Counted from the first letter of the stretch, positions 10,358-18,034 are shown. The stretch is DNA of 46,210 bases from Clostridioides difficile CD160 (GCF_000449425.2 NZ_AVHW01000064.1:1-46210), one strand, 5' to 3'. Numbers and translations are program-made. Notes: generated from the sequence alone by a model not told the origin.

Positions 10358-10531
10358 TTATTTGAAGAGAACATTGTTTATATTCTCAGATGTTTCTTTA
10401 TCTATTTCATCTAAAATGTGAGAATATCTATTCATAGTTATTTTTATATCTCCTAAGTATTTGATGTATCTATCAATTACAGCGATATTGTTTGGAGTAA
10501 CAAATTTATTGTTGCTTATAGTCGATTTTAA
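10358..10531 (-). pseudogene. C-terminal relic of a tyrosine recombinase (integrase)
   Basis: The last 57 codons of a phage-type site-specific recombinase remain, ending at a TAA (10358-10360). The segment KYLGDIKITMNRYSHILDEI is the typical end of the catalytic domain, with the nucleophilic tyrosine in NRYSHI. The arginines and histidines of the active site lie upstream and are lost: the frame is closed by TAA at 10532-10534, and no recognisable catalytic core follows on the minus strand. No start codon is present. It marks the former integrase end of the prophage remnant. The flanking bases 10532-10640 show no clear gene. Confidence 0.75.
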
Positions 10532-10653
10532 TTAAATGTTTTTCAGTATCTTTTTTCTTATGAAGTCTAATTTAACATACATAAGAACACCATCTTTTAA
10601 GTTAAAAGGATTATTTAATTATATTTTATAACAAGTGCAAAATTTTTTCATAG

Positions 10654-10858
10654 TTTATTAAAAAATAATCTATTTATGATATAATAAAAATATAAAAGTT
10701 TTGCAGTGTTCGATTTTTTCGATGATTTGCTTGTAGTCATTGAAATTACTGCACTATAGAAGTTTTTATGAAGTGTCAAAAAACACTATTGGTCGGTCAC
10801 TGCAATTTTAAAAGAATTATGTGGATTGAAGTATTGAAAATGCTCAATTTATTTTGGG
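10654..10858 (+). promoter_or_regulatory. CRISPR leader with promoter
   Basis: About 200 bases lie directly upstream of the first intact repeat. TATAAT (10680-10685), with a weak TTTATT about 20 bases upstream, is a likely -10 box, giving a start near 10692. The leader has an inverted repeat whose arms are TTGCAGTGTTCGA (10701-10713) and TCGGTCACTGCAA (10793-10805), pairing at 11 of 13 positions. A small hairpin, AGTGT with ACACT, lies inside (about 10772-10787). The orientation agrees with the degenerate repeat at the far end of the array. Confidence 0.7.
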
Positions 10859-11805
10859 GTTTTATATTAACTAAGTGGTATGTAAAGAAGCAAAGGAACA
10901 AGCAAAAATAGGATATCTTAGTGCGTTTTATATTAACTAAGTGGTATGTAAAGTTTAATCCTTCGGGAATAGTAAGTATATTACAGTAGGTTTTATATTA
11001 ACTAAGTGGTATGTAAAGCCTTTAATTATTTATTATATTATTTATTTTTATGTTCGTTTTATATTAACTAAGTGGTATGTAAAGCGCCCTTTTTCTCTAT
11101 GAATATATCTACTGCTTTTAAGTTTTATATTAACTAAGTGGTATGTAAAGTTATATCTATATACGACTGGTCAACTGTAATAGTAGCGTTTTATATTAAC
11201 TAAGTGGTATGTAAAGTTGTTAAGAAGAATTGAATTTGCATGTGGTCTAGCATGTTTTATATTAACTAAGTGGTATGTAAAGAACTTCCTATGTTGAGTA
11301 TAAAAATTAATCCAATCAAGTTTTATATTAACTAAGTGGTATGTAAAGTTATGATAAGTTAAAGCATTTTACAAATACTGATGAGTTTTATATTAACTAA
11401 GTGGTATGTAAAGAAACCCAAAGCCTAAAACTAAAGCTCGAAAGTTTTTGTTTTATATTAACTAAGTGGTATGTAAAGCAGCTAACAAGTGAGGAAAGAG
11501 CATATTATAGCCAAGGTTTTATATTAACTAAGTGGTATGTAAAGACATAAATGTGCCTACTAACTCTTATAACCTTCCAAAGTTTTATATTAACTAAGTG
11601 GTATGTAAAGCCCAAAAGCATTTTTATAGAATCGTGGATTTTCTTGGTTTTATATTAACTAAGTGGTATGTAAAGTGTAAAATCTTCAAAGAAATCCATG
11701 AGGGACTTAAAGTTTTATATTAACTAAGTGGTATGTAAAGATTCAAAATAAACTGAATTTTCTTGAATTAATAAAGGTTTTATATTAGCTAATTGGTATG
11801 TAAAT
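10859..11805 (+). CRISPR. CRISPR array, 15 repeats and 14 spacers, type I-B repeat class
   Basis: The 29-bp repeat begins GTTTTATATTAAC and ends GTGGTATGTAAAG. Repeats start at 10859, 10925, 10990, 11056, 11122, 11188, 11254, 11320, 11385, 11450, 11516, 11582, 11647, 11712 and 11777. The first 14 are identical. The last (11777-11805) has three changes (AGCTAAT for AACTAAG, and a final T), marking the leader-distal end. The 14 spacers are 36 or 37 bases and all differ by eye. No cas gene is in the window, so processing and interference would depend on Cas proteins encoded elsewhere. The repeat resembles those of C. difficile type I-B arrays, which are often found in prophages. Confidence 0.98.
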
Positions 11806-11826
11806 TCAAGCAAAATTAAATATGGC

Positions 11827-12282
11827 TTGATAAATAGTAAAACATCTATCATAAATATATTAGTATTAAAAAATATTGAATCAAGTCTAAACAATACATT
11901 AGTGGAATTGCCAGAAAAGATAAAACAATCTTTTGAGAGTGGAGATACCAGCACTGAGAATTTAACAAATCAATTAACTTACGCTAATAATTCTATAAAT
12001 CAGTTAAATACGGAAATTTCTAAACGTGCAAAATTTGCAAAAAGTAATTGTAATTCTTTTGGTGGTTATGCGAGTTTAAATGTTTCTTTAAACTTCACAC
12101 CTAATTTTTTTATTATTTGTTATATTAATAAGAAATATTATGCATATATTTATTCTAGTTAGATTGCTACTATTTCTGGAAAAATTTATCAAAGTAAAAC
12201 AGGTGGCATATTTCAAGTTCCACTTAATGATAGTAGATTTACATATAAATTAACCAGTGATTATTCTCAAACTAATAAGTAA
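11827..12282 (+). pseudogene. phage tail-fibre-like remnant with an in-frame stop
   Basis: The frame runs from a TTG at 11827 to TAG (12160-12162), then continues open in the same frame to TAA (12280-12282). The 5' part has a helical, asparagine- and glutamine-rich stretch (SSLNNTLVELPEKIKQ, TNQLTYANNSINQLN). The 3' part is beta-rich (YASLNVSLNFTPNFFIICYI, GGIFQVPLNDSRFTYKL), like the tip of a phage tail fibre. No Shine-Dalgarno precedes the start, and the frame is open back into the last degenerate CRISPR repeat, so the true 5' end is missing. The position before XhlA, holin and endolysin supports a tail gene. The exact family is not identified. Confidence 0.55.
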
Positions 12283-12409
12283 TGTTGAGTGGATAGCTAT
12301 TAGAGTATAAAAATCAATATTATAATGAATAAAAATTAATACTATAAATTTTTTTATAAGGTTTAGATAATCTCTAAGTCTTATTTTAATACAAAATAAG
12401 GTGGTTTTC

Positions 12410-12607
12410 ATGAATTAAGAATTTTTCAAAGAAAACTTGAAACGATATGAGATAACAATAAATAAAAATAATGATGAAATAGATAAATTAAAAGTATTGT
12501 GTGAGAATTTAAACACATTTACAAGTATGTTAAAGTTGCTGATTGGTAAAATGATTACAACTATTGTATGATTCTTTATATTTGCAATACAGAGAGGAAC
12601 ATTTTAA
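12410..12607 (+). pseudogene. XhlA-like phage lysis protein, two nonsense mutations
   Basis: AAGGTGG (12398-12404) precedes ATG 12410, but codon 3 is TAA (12416-12418). The frame then reads a helical, charged segment (FFKENLKRYEITINKNND, EIDKLKVLCENLN) and a hydrophobic tail interrupted by TGA (12569-12571), ending at TAA 12605-12607. This architecture, an amphipathic coiled coil followed by one membrane helix and directly upstream of a holin, is that of the XhlA/haemolysin-like accessory lysis protein of Firmicute phages. Two in-frame stops show it is no longer made. Confidence 0.65.
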
Positions 12608-12622
12608 TTAAGATGTTAAGAA

Positions 12623-12870
12623 ATGTATCATTTAGTAAACTTCATACCCGAGCATTTACTAATTTTAGTTGCGGCTCCTTATGTTTTACGAATTGGTTGT
12701 AAGAAGTATAAACAGTTAGATAACAAGTATATTCCAGCAGTGTTATTAATACTTGATACGTTTTTCAGTGTAATGTTAGAATTAAATGCTACTGAGTTTT
12801 ACAAGGTGTAATTTATTGGGGTATATCAATAGGTATAAATCAAACTTACAAATGGTTAAAGGAGGAAAAA
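12623..12870 (+). pseudogene. phage holin with a frameshift
   Basis: The frame from ATG 12623 encodes a holin-like start (FIPEHLLILVAAPYVLRI, then KYIPAVLLILDTFFSV), typical of Clostridium phage holins with two or more membrane helices. After LNAT it reads into a stop at 12811. In frame 1, from 12796, the expected holin C-terminus appears (LQGVIYWGISIGINQTYKWL). One missing base near 12793-12794 explains the shift (ACTGAGTTTTACAA in place of an expected ACTGCAGTTTTACAA). No good Shine-Dalgarno is seen at 12610-12620. The shifted frame stays open into the endolysin ATG. Confidence 0.75.
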
Positions 12871-12873
12871 ACA

Positions 12874-13692
12874 ATGAAAATAGCAATAGTACCAGGGCAT
12901 ACACTAACAGGTAAAGGAACAGGAGCAGTTGGTTACATAGATGAAGGAGCAGAAAACAGAATACTAACTGATTTAATTGTTAAATGGTTGAAACAAGGTG
13001 GAGCAACTGTATATACTGGGAAGATAGATAAATCGAATAATTATCTATCTGAACAATGTCAAATAGCGAACAAACAAGACGTAGATTTAGCAGTACAAAT
13101 TCATTTTAATGCAAATAACACAACTCTAGATCCAATGGGTACAGAAACGATATATAAAACTAATAATGGTAAAATATATGCTGAGAAAGTTAATTCAAAA
13201 TTGTCAATAGTGTTTAAAAATAGAGGTGCAAAATCTGATGTAAGAGGTCTTTATTGGTTTAGTCATACCAAAGCCCCTGCAATATTAATCGAAGTATGTT
13301 TTGTAGATAGCAAAGCAGATACAGATTATTATATTAAAAATAAAAATACGATTGCAAAGTTAATAGCAGAAGGAATATTAAATAAAAATATAAATGATAA
13401 TTCAGAGGATAAGCAGATGTTTAAACATACAATAGTATATAGTGGAGATGATAAGGTATCAGCAGATATTTTAGGATTATATTATAAGAGAGCAAAAGAA
13501 AATTATCTAGTTATAGATATAGAAGACTATAAACCATATAGAACACAAAATTTGTATGTAATTGGCGGGATAGCTTGCAATAAGATGAAAGAGTTGGGTA
13601 AGACTACAGGAGAAAAATTCACAGAGATTTATTCTGATGATGTATGGTCAACAATGGATAGAACTAGAGAGTTTATAAAAGAAAAATTGTAA
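12874..13692 (+). CDS. phage endolysin, N-acetylmuramoyl-L-alanine amidase
   Basis: This 272-residue protein has an N-terminal Amidase_3 zinc domain (about 1-172) that cuts the bond between N-acetylmuramic acid and L-alanine in peptidoglycan. Likely zinc ligands are H9 (PGHT), E27 (EGAEN) and H77 (QIHFN). E140 (LIEVCF) is the catalytic glutamate. The C-terminal domain (about 185-272) has VYSGDDKVSADIL and LYVIGGIA, like the cell-wall-binding end of C. difficile phage endolysins. There is no signal peptide, so release would need a holin, yet the adjacent holin is frameshifted. AAAGGAGG (12857-12864) is a strong ribosome binding site. It is the only intact phage gene here. Fratricidal lysis or domestication are possible but unproven. 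Confidence 0.92.
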   Translation: MKIAIVPGHTLTGKGTGAVGYIDEGAENRILTDLIVKWLKQGGATVYTGKIDKSNNYLSEQCQIANKQDVDLAVQIHFNANNTTLDPMGTETIYKTNNGKIYAEKVNSKLSIVFKNRGAKSDVRGLYWFSHTKAPAILIEVCFVDSKADTDYYIKNKNTIAKLIAEGILNKNINDNSEDKQMFKHTIVYSGDDKVSADILGLYYKRAKENYLVIDIEDYKPYRTQNLYVIGGIACNKMKELGKTTGEKFTEIYSDDVWSTMDRTREFIKEKL

Positions 13693-13820
13693 GTTATAAA
13701 TATTTATTTAAATATATATGCGGAGAAGAAGAATTTATATTAAAATAATTTTATGCATTTTTAATTATAAGTGTGATTATTAAAATTATAAAAACACATA
13801 TTTCTAGAAAAAAACATGGG

Positions 13821-13882
13821 TTTTGACCATTTATACACTTTTGATGACAAGTTAGACTGAAAATATTGAATATTTTGAAAAT
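13821..13882. repeat. upstream block also present near 20.85 kb
   Basis: These 62 bases align without gaps to 20843-20904, with about 45 identities. The longest shared runs are ATATTGAATATT and TTATAC. The block precedes the DUF6765/lectin gene by 84 bases. The rest of 13693-13965 shows no gene. Confidence 0.55.
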
Positions 13883-13965
13883 TTTATTTATTATTAAAGA
13901 TAAAGATAAACATATATAAATAAATATATATTTAATTTTTTTTAATAAAATTAAGAGGTGATTTT

Positions 13966-15582
13966 ATGAATTTAGATTTTCACTATTATGGTACATATCT
14001 TGCAGCTAAAATAGCTGGCTATAATGATTCTGAAGCAAATACAATAGCTTATTCTGCTCAATATGTGGATGAATCAACTAAGAGTATGATTCTTGAAGAT
14101 GTAAATTTTACACTCCCTACAGTACAGACAACTTTAGAATTTGAAAAATATTATGCAGACTTTACTTCATGGGGTTATAAATGGAATCTTGATAGTTTGA
14201 ATGAAATAAGAAAAGTATGGATACCATTTCATTTTTTACCTGGAAATTTAAACAACCAATATAACTATAATGGAGTTAAAGAAAGCACAGGATTTACAAC
14301 AAACTGGAAATTTAAAGATGGAGATGAAAGAAGATTTAGATTAATGTGTTTACCAAATAGTGAGACTGTGTCTGCTATTATAAATGACCTTATCTATTTT
14401 CATAGTACTGAAGAATATAAATTACAATTTATTGGAATGAGAATGCATGTACTTGCAGATACATGGGCACACATGTATTTTATTGGAAGACCTGAATGGT
14501 ATATTAATGATGTTAAAGAATTTATAGCAGAAGAAAGTAAATACATAGAAGAAACTAAATGGACTAAAGCAGAAGAATATCGTAATGGTAGCTGGCATGC
14601 TATTAATGTTTCTGGTACTCCTGGAGTTGGTGGATATGAAGGAATTGCATATCTTGGACATGGAAGAATGGGTCATATACCAGACTATGGATATCTTAAT
14701 TACAGATATGTTCCAAATTGGAGTTGTACTGATGATAAAGTGAAGGTACAAAAAAATAATCAAGATAATTTCTTTAAAGCATTTTGTCAAATGGTATATG
14801 CACTAAAGTGTATTAAGAATGGTACTGATTTTAGCCTAAATCAATATGAGAGTTTAACAGAAAATCAGAAAACAGAAGTTAAAAAAGTAATAACAACTAG
14901 AAAAGATGACCAGTCAGATGCATGGAAAAAAGCAATAAAAGCTTTAGGATATAGTTCTTTAGATAAATTTGATAAAAACAAATGGAAAAATGAATTTGAA
15001 AAATCTTCTAATAAGCAAAAAACAAACTATTATTATTTTAATCTAGTAGCCAAGAAACATATAGATTATGTAAATAATTTCTTAGAAGAAAATAGATTGA
15101 AATTAGATGAAATGTGTAGTGAATATTGTGAATTCAAGACTTTTGATGACAACCAATTTGCTAAAAATAGAAATAAATTAACAAAGATTATACTTAGAGG
15201 AGCTTTTATAGTTGATGCTATACAGTTTGTGTATGATGGAAAATACAAAACTCAACTACATGGAGAACCTTTTGGAGGTAGCATAGTATCTATGGATTTA
15301 GATACAGATGATTACATAATTAAAATAAGTGGTTCTATAGGATGGTTTACTGGTTTATCTATACCAGCTAGAACAATAGGTAAAATAACTTTTTTAACTA
15401 AAAAAGGAAAAACTATAACAGCAGGAGAAGAAAGAGCATTTAAGAAATATGGAAACTTTACTCTGGAACCAGAATCTGGTAAACAAATATTTGCCCTTCA
15501 GGGCTCATACTCAGTATATAAATTTAGTTCAGAGTATAGCAAGAGATATTTAGACTGTCTAGGGATTGCTTGTATGAAATAA
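13966..15582 (+). CDS. DUF6765-like protein with C-terminal jacalin-like lectin domain
   Basis: This 538-residue protein starts with DFHYYGTYLAAKIAGY and has a helical N-terminal region with HVLADTWAHMYFIG, where H161, D165 and H169 form a likely metal site. These features resemble the DUF6765 family, whose function is unknown; the His/Asp pattern recalls zinc-dependent phospholipase C-like helical folds. From about residue 405 to 537 the pattern changes to beta strands that match a jacalin-like lectin: VDAIQFVYDG, HGEPFGGS, DDYIIKISGSIG, IGKITFLTKKGKT and the final YLDCLGIAC. Such domains bind sugars. There is no signal peptide. AGAGGTG precedes the ATG. A decayed copy of its last 57 codons and terminator lies at 20347-20529. 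The domain assignment is by eye. Confidence 0.7.
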   Translation: MNLDFHYYGTYLAAKIAGYNDSEANTIAYSAQYVDESTKSMILEDVNFTLPTVQTTLEFEKYYADFTSWGYKWNLDSLNEIRKVWIPFHFLPGNLNNQYNYNGVKESTGFTTNWKFKDGDERRFRLMCLPNSETVSAIINDLIYFHSTEEYKLQFIGMRMHVLADTWAHMYFIGRPEWYINDVKEFIAEESKYIEETKWTKAEEYRNGSWHAINVSGTPGVGGYEGIAYLGHGRMGHIPDYGYLNYRYVPNWSCTDDKVKVQKNNQDNFFKAFCQMVYALKCIKNGTDFSLNQYESLTENQKTEVKKVITTRKDDQSDAWKKAIKALGYSSLDKFDKNKWKNEFEKSSNKQKTNYYYFNLVAKKHIDYVNNFLEENRLKLDEMCSEYCEFKTFDDNQFAKNRNKLTKIILRGAFIVDAIQFVYDGKYKTQLHGEPFGGSIVSMDLDTDDYIIKISGSIGWFTGLSIPARTIGKITFLTKKGKTITAGEERAFKKYGNFTLEPESGKQIFALQGSYSVYKFSSEYSKRYLDCLGIACMK

Positions 15583-15639
15583 TTATATGAGACAATGTTT
15601 AAAAGCCATATTAGAAATTTTTATCTAATAGATAGATTA

Positions 15640-15674
15640 AAGGGTAACAACTATTGTTCAGTTGCTACCTTTTA
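15640..15674 (+). terminator. terminator of the DUF6765/lectin gene
   Basis: GGTAACAACT (15643-15652) pairs with AGTTGCTACC (15660-15669), with one mismatch, followed by TTTT. The same hairpin recurs in the decayed copy at 20588-20622. Confidence 0.8.
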
Positions 15675-15788
15675 GAGTGTAGGTATATAAGAAACTAGGT
15701 ATAGCAATTTTCCAAATAGCAATGATAGTATAAAACATGAGAGAAATATACCTAATATATACCATAATAAAGCATTTAGATTTTTCAT
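15672..15788 (-). CDS. small hydrophobic peptide, 38 residues
   Basis: A short minus-strand frame starts at ATG 15786-15788, seven bases after GGTGAT, and ends at TAA 15672-15674. The peptide is MKNLNALLWYILG followed by a single membrane helix (LSCFILSLLFGKLLYLV) and a short tail. It lies downstream of the DUF3796-like/XRE pair on the same strand, separated from it by about 175 bases, and its end overlaps the lectin gene terminator. Size, hydrophobicity and the good ribosome binding site fit a small membrane peptide, perhaps toxin-like. No family was recognised, and chance cannot be excluded. Confidence 0.4.
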   Translation of the reverse strand: MKNLNALLWYILGIFLSCFILSLLFGKLLYLVSYIPTL

Positions 15789-15964
15789 AAGTAATCACCA
15801 ACTCATATGATATTTATTTTTCTTAATCTAAGTATATCAGTAACATAAGTATAAAAAGTATCTAAAATATTACAAATAAAATAATAAAACTAGAAATATG
15901 TTTTTTTGTAAAATAAAACAAGAGAACTATATTTTTATTATTACAATTCTCTTGCTTTAAGTTG

Positions 15965-16168
15965 TTAATCCTTTATATATTCAAAAATTTCTTCTATACT
16001 TACATTAAATACATTAGCAATATCAAATGCTAGTTTTAATGAAGGATTATATTTTCCATTTTCTAAGTTACCAATAGTTTCTCTTCTTACTCCTACTAAT
16101 GATGCAAGTTCTTCTTGATTCATATTATACCTTGCTCTGTATTCCTTAGTTTTTGAACGAATTATCAT
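15965..16168 (-). CDS. XRE-family transcriptional regulator
   Basis: This 67-residue protein consists of one Cro/CI-type helix-turn-helix ([20 protein letters not shown], then [21 protein letters not shown]) and nothing else. It is of the short type that partners a membrane protein. Its ATG overlaps the TAA of the upstream gene (ATAATG), so the two are translationally coupled. An AAGGA ribosome binding site lies inside the upstream gene. It probably represses its own two-gene operon, as such pairs usually do, but no operator was identified. Confidence 0.88.
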   Translation of the reverse strand: MIIRSKTKEYRARYNMNQEELASLVGVRRETIGNLENGKYNPSLKLAFDIANVFNVSIEEIFEYIKD

Positions 16169-16527
16169 TATTCTAATCCTTTTCCTTCTATATGCTGTAA
16201 GTATGCAAAAATTCCTATAAAACTAATCATTGCTACAGAAAAACTAATTCCTAGTCCATTTTCTATATTAGAACTTTTGTGTGAAACAATAGATATAATC
16301 ATAGATGCCGATAATGATGTAAGTGTTAAGAAGAATGCTGGAGTTGCTGCTTTTCTTAAATTTTCTTTAAATAATTCATCTGGCATTATATTAAAGTATC
16401 TAAAAAAAACAAAAAATGCACAGAAGCTAATAGTATGTATTTCACCAGTATATAATATACCGATTAGACCTAGAAAACCTAAGAATCCTAAAAATCCAAG
16501 CTTATTTAGTTCTTTAAAATTTTTCAT
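16168..16527 (-). CDS. DUF3796-like small membrane protein
   Basis: This 119-residue integral membrane protein begins with repeated [10 protein letters not shown]. Likely membrane segments are at about 10-27, 30-43, 64-83 and 90-110. The glycine-leucine-phenylalanine repeat and the coupled short XRE regulator are typical of DUF3796 proteins, a family of unknown function. AGGAGG precedes the ATG by 9 bases on the minus strand. The family name rests on the repeat motif and gene context only. Confidence 0.6.
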   Translation of the reverse strand: MKNFKELNKLGFLGFLGFLGLIGILYTGEIHTISFCAFFVFFRYFNIMPDELFKENLRKAATPAFFLTLTSLSASMIISIVSHKSSNIENGLGISFSVAMISFIGIFAYLQHIEGKGLE

Positions 16528-16676
16528 TAATAATTCCTCCTATATTATAAAATGTGATGTATTTTTAACTTCTTGTTAAGAATATATAACATTTTATAAA
16601 TGTTGACAATATAAAAAATAAATTTTGCATAAAAATAAAATATTAAATGGTGTATAGTAAAATATTTTATAAACAT

Positions 16677-16714
16677 TACTTATTTATGTTATTAATAAAA
16701 TAAGTAGTTTTTTT
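16677..16714 (+). terminator. orphan terminator
   Basis: TACTTATTT (16677-16685) pairs with AAATAAGTA (16698-16706), followed by a T run (16708-16714). No gene on this strand ends nearby, so a small RNA is possible. Confidence 0.6.
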
Positions 16715-17119
16715 ATTATTTAAAAAGAAATACATAAAACTATAGTAAAGGTTGTAACAATAAAATGAACCAAAATTATCATACTAAAATACGAGAGATA
16801 ATTATATGTATAAGATGTAGGGAATTCATATAAAATATGTGGATAAAATATTTTACTGACAATTAACTTAGGAAAAAAATATAAGTGTAAAACGTTTATA
16901 TTAAAAGAAAAAAATTATAATTTTATTAAAAATATGCTAAAAATCCATCTAGAATATATAAAAGAATTAAAAAATAAAAGTGCATTAGCTATATTTAGTA
17001 TTTTTGATAACTATAATAATAATATAAAAATTGAATCTTGAAGAATCTATATATTTTGCTAGTAAAGGTATATTTTAAAAAGATAAGCAAACAGTATATA
17101 AGCAATAATAATAAGTATT

Positions 17120-17142
17120 AAAAAAGAGTGCAAAAGCACTCC
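17120..17142 (-). terminator. minus-strand terminator
   Basis: GAGTGC, an AAAA loop and GCACTC form a 6-bp stem, extended by a final C. On the minus strand it is followed by six T. No minus-strand gene ends just before it. Confidence 0.65.
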
Positions 17143-17270
17143 AATTGTGAGAAATATATACATAAAATCATTATTACAACAATAAAATGTACATATAAGA
17201 GACATTTTGTATTTATTTTACATGATAACATATTAATGTTAACTAGATGTTTATCATAGTAACATAAAAG

Positions 17271-17355
17271 AAAAAAGGAGTACTTCATACTCCATTTGTC
17301 AAAAATATAAAACTTTTATATAAGATTATTATAACATAATTAATAAAAGTGTAAA
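17271..17355 (-). ncRNA. candidate very short minus-strand RNA
   Basis: On the minus strand, TTTACA (17350-17355), 16 bases and TATAAT (17328-17333) form a good promoter. The expected start is near 17321. Only about 30 bases later is a terminator hairpin, GGAGTA (17277-17282) with TACTCC (17288-17293), followed by six T. No reading frame fits. The RNA would be about 50 nucleotides. Confidence 0.35.
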
Positions 17356-17383
17356 GATATATAATAAATTTGTAATGTTAAAG

Positions 17384-17421
17384 AAAAAAGATAAGTCCTA
17401 TTTAACAGGAATTATCTTTTT
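17384..17421. terminator. terminator of the XRE-cupin gene
   Basis: AAAAAGATAA-TCCT pairs with AGGA-TTATCTTTTT, with T runs on both strands. It lies about 40 bases past the stop of the minus-strand XRE-cupin gene. Confidence 0.8.
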
Positions 17422-17458
17422 GTATAAGGAATCATTATCCGATTCTTAAACAACTTCT

Positions 17459-18010
17459 CTAAACTGGGTAATAATTTATTATTACTGTTTTCAGTGTTTT
17501 TTCCCCTTTATTATGGTATGTATGTACTGATTCAGCTGAAAAACAAATAGAGTCATTCTCTTTAAGTTTATAAATACAGTCATTTACTTCTAATTTTAAT
17601 TGCCCCTCTAAAATCATAATGTATTCTTGTGATTTTTCAGAATGACCAACAGATGTGTAACTATGACCTTCTTCTAATTCCATTTGAAATAACTCGAAGT
17701 TTCTAACTGGTGTATTGGGATAATAACAATAAAGACGATAATCTTTATTTTCTGAAACTTGTACATCTATATCAGCTTTTGAAACAATGAAAGTTTCATT
17801 TTGAGGTTGGTCAAGTATTGCAGTATATGGAACGTTTAGTCCACTTGCAATTTTCCAAATTGTATTTACTGTTGGATTAGAGTCACCTTTTTCAATTTGT
17901 GATAGCATGACTTTACTTACACCAGATAATTCGGCAAGTTGACCTAGACTTAGGTTACGTTCATTACGTAATCTATTTAAATTTTTAGCAATAATAGTAT
18001 TAATACTCAT
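17459..18010 (-). CDS. XRE-family regulator with cupin domain
   Basis: This 183-residue repressor-type protein has an N-terminal helix-turn-helix (about 7-61: RNLSLGQLAELSGVSKVMLS, QIEKGDSNPTVNTIWKIA) and a C-terminal cupin (about 105-180: ELEEGHSYTSVGHSEKSQEYIMILEG and FSAESVHTYHNKGEKT). In this family the cupin senses a small molecule, often an amino acid or polyamine. It is transcribed away from the cysteine-synthase-like gene, and the shared 190-base region holds repeated operator-like elements over the neighbour's promoter. It probably controls that gene and itself. AAGGAG precedes the ATG. Confidence 0.92.
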   Translation of the reverse strand: MSINTIIAKNLNRLRNERNLSLGQLAELSGVSKVMLSQIEKGDSNPTVNTIWKIASGLNVPYTAILDQPQNETFIVSKADIDVQVSENKDYRLYCYYPNTPVRNFELFQMELEEGHSYTSVGHSEKSQEYIMILEGQLKLEVNDCIYKLKENDSICFSAESVHTYHNKGEKTLKTVIINYYPV

Positions 18011-18034
18011 ATTAACTCCTTAAAATGTAAATTA

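Larger units (their letters stand above)
10280..13700. mobile_element. decayed prophage remnant carrying a CRISPR array
   Basis: The segment is bounded by a tyrosine recombinase tail (minus, 10358-10531) and a phage endolysin (plus, to 13692). Between them lie a tail-fibre-like pseudogene, an XhlA pseudogene and a frameshifted holin, in the normal phage order tail, XhlA, holin, endolysin. All phage genes but the endolysin are broken. The CRISPR array sits between the recombinase and tail remnants. Borders are approximate and no attachment-site duplication was found by eye. Confidence 0.6.
16528..17458. other. 930-bp gap with orphan terminators and a possible relic frame
   Basis: No convincing gene is present. 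It holds an orphan plus-strand terminator (16677-16714), two minus-strand terminators (17120-17142 and 17271-17293) and the terminator of the XRE-cupin gene (17384-17421). A 36-residue frame from about 16934 (MLKIHLEYIKELKNKS...) has no ribosome binding site and may be a remnant of a longer gene. Confidence 0.5.

Noticed and set aside
10540-10700. Type I toxin-antitoxin pair beside the CRISPR array
   Set aside because: Such pairs occur near C. difficile arrays, but no small hydrophobic frame with a ribosome binding site was found next to this array.
11724-11954. 76-residue minus-strand frame across the end of the CRISPR array
   Set aside because: It includes repeat and spacer sequence and is antisense to the tail-like pseudogene; no start signal.
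17061-17204. 47-residue hydrophobic minus-strand frame resembling a type I toxin
   Set aside because: It has no ribosome binding site, and its coding passes straight through the terminator hairpin at 17120-17142.
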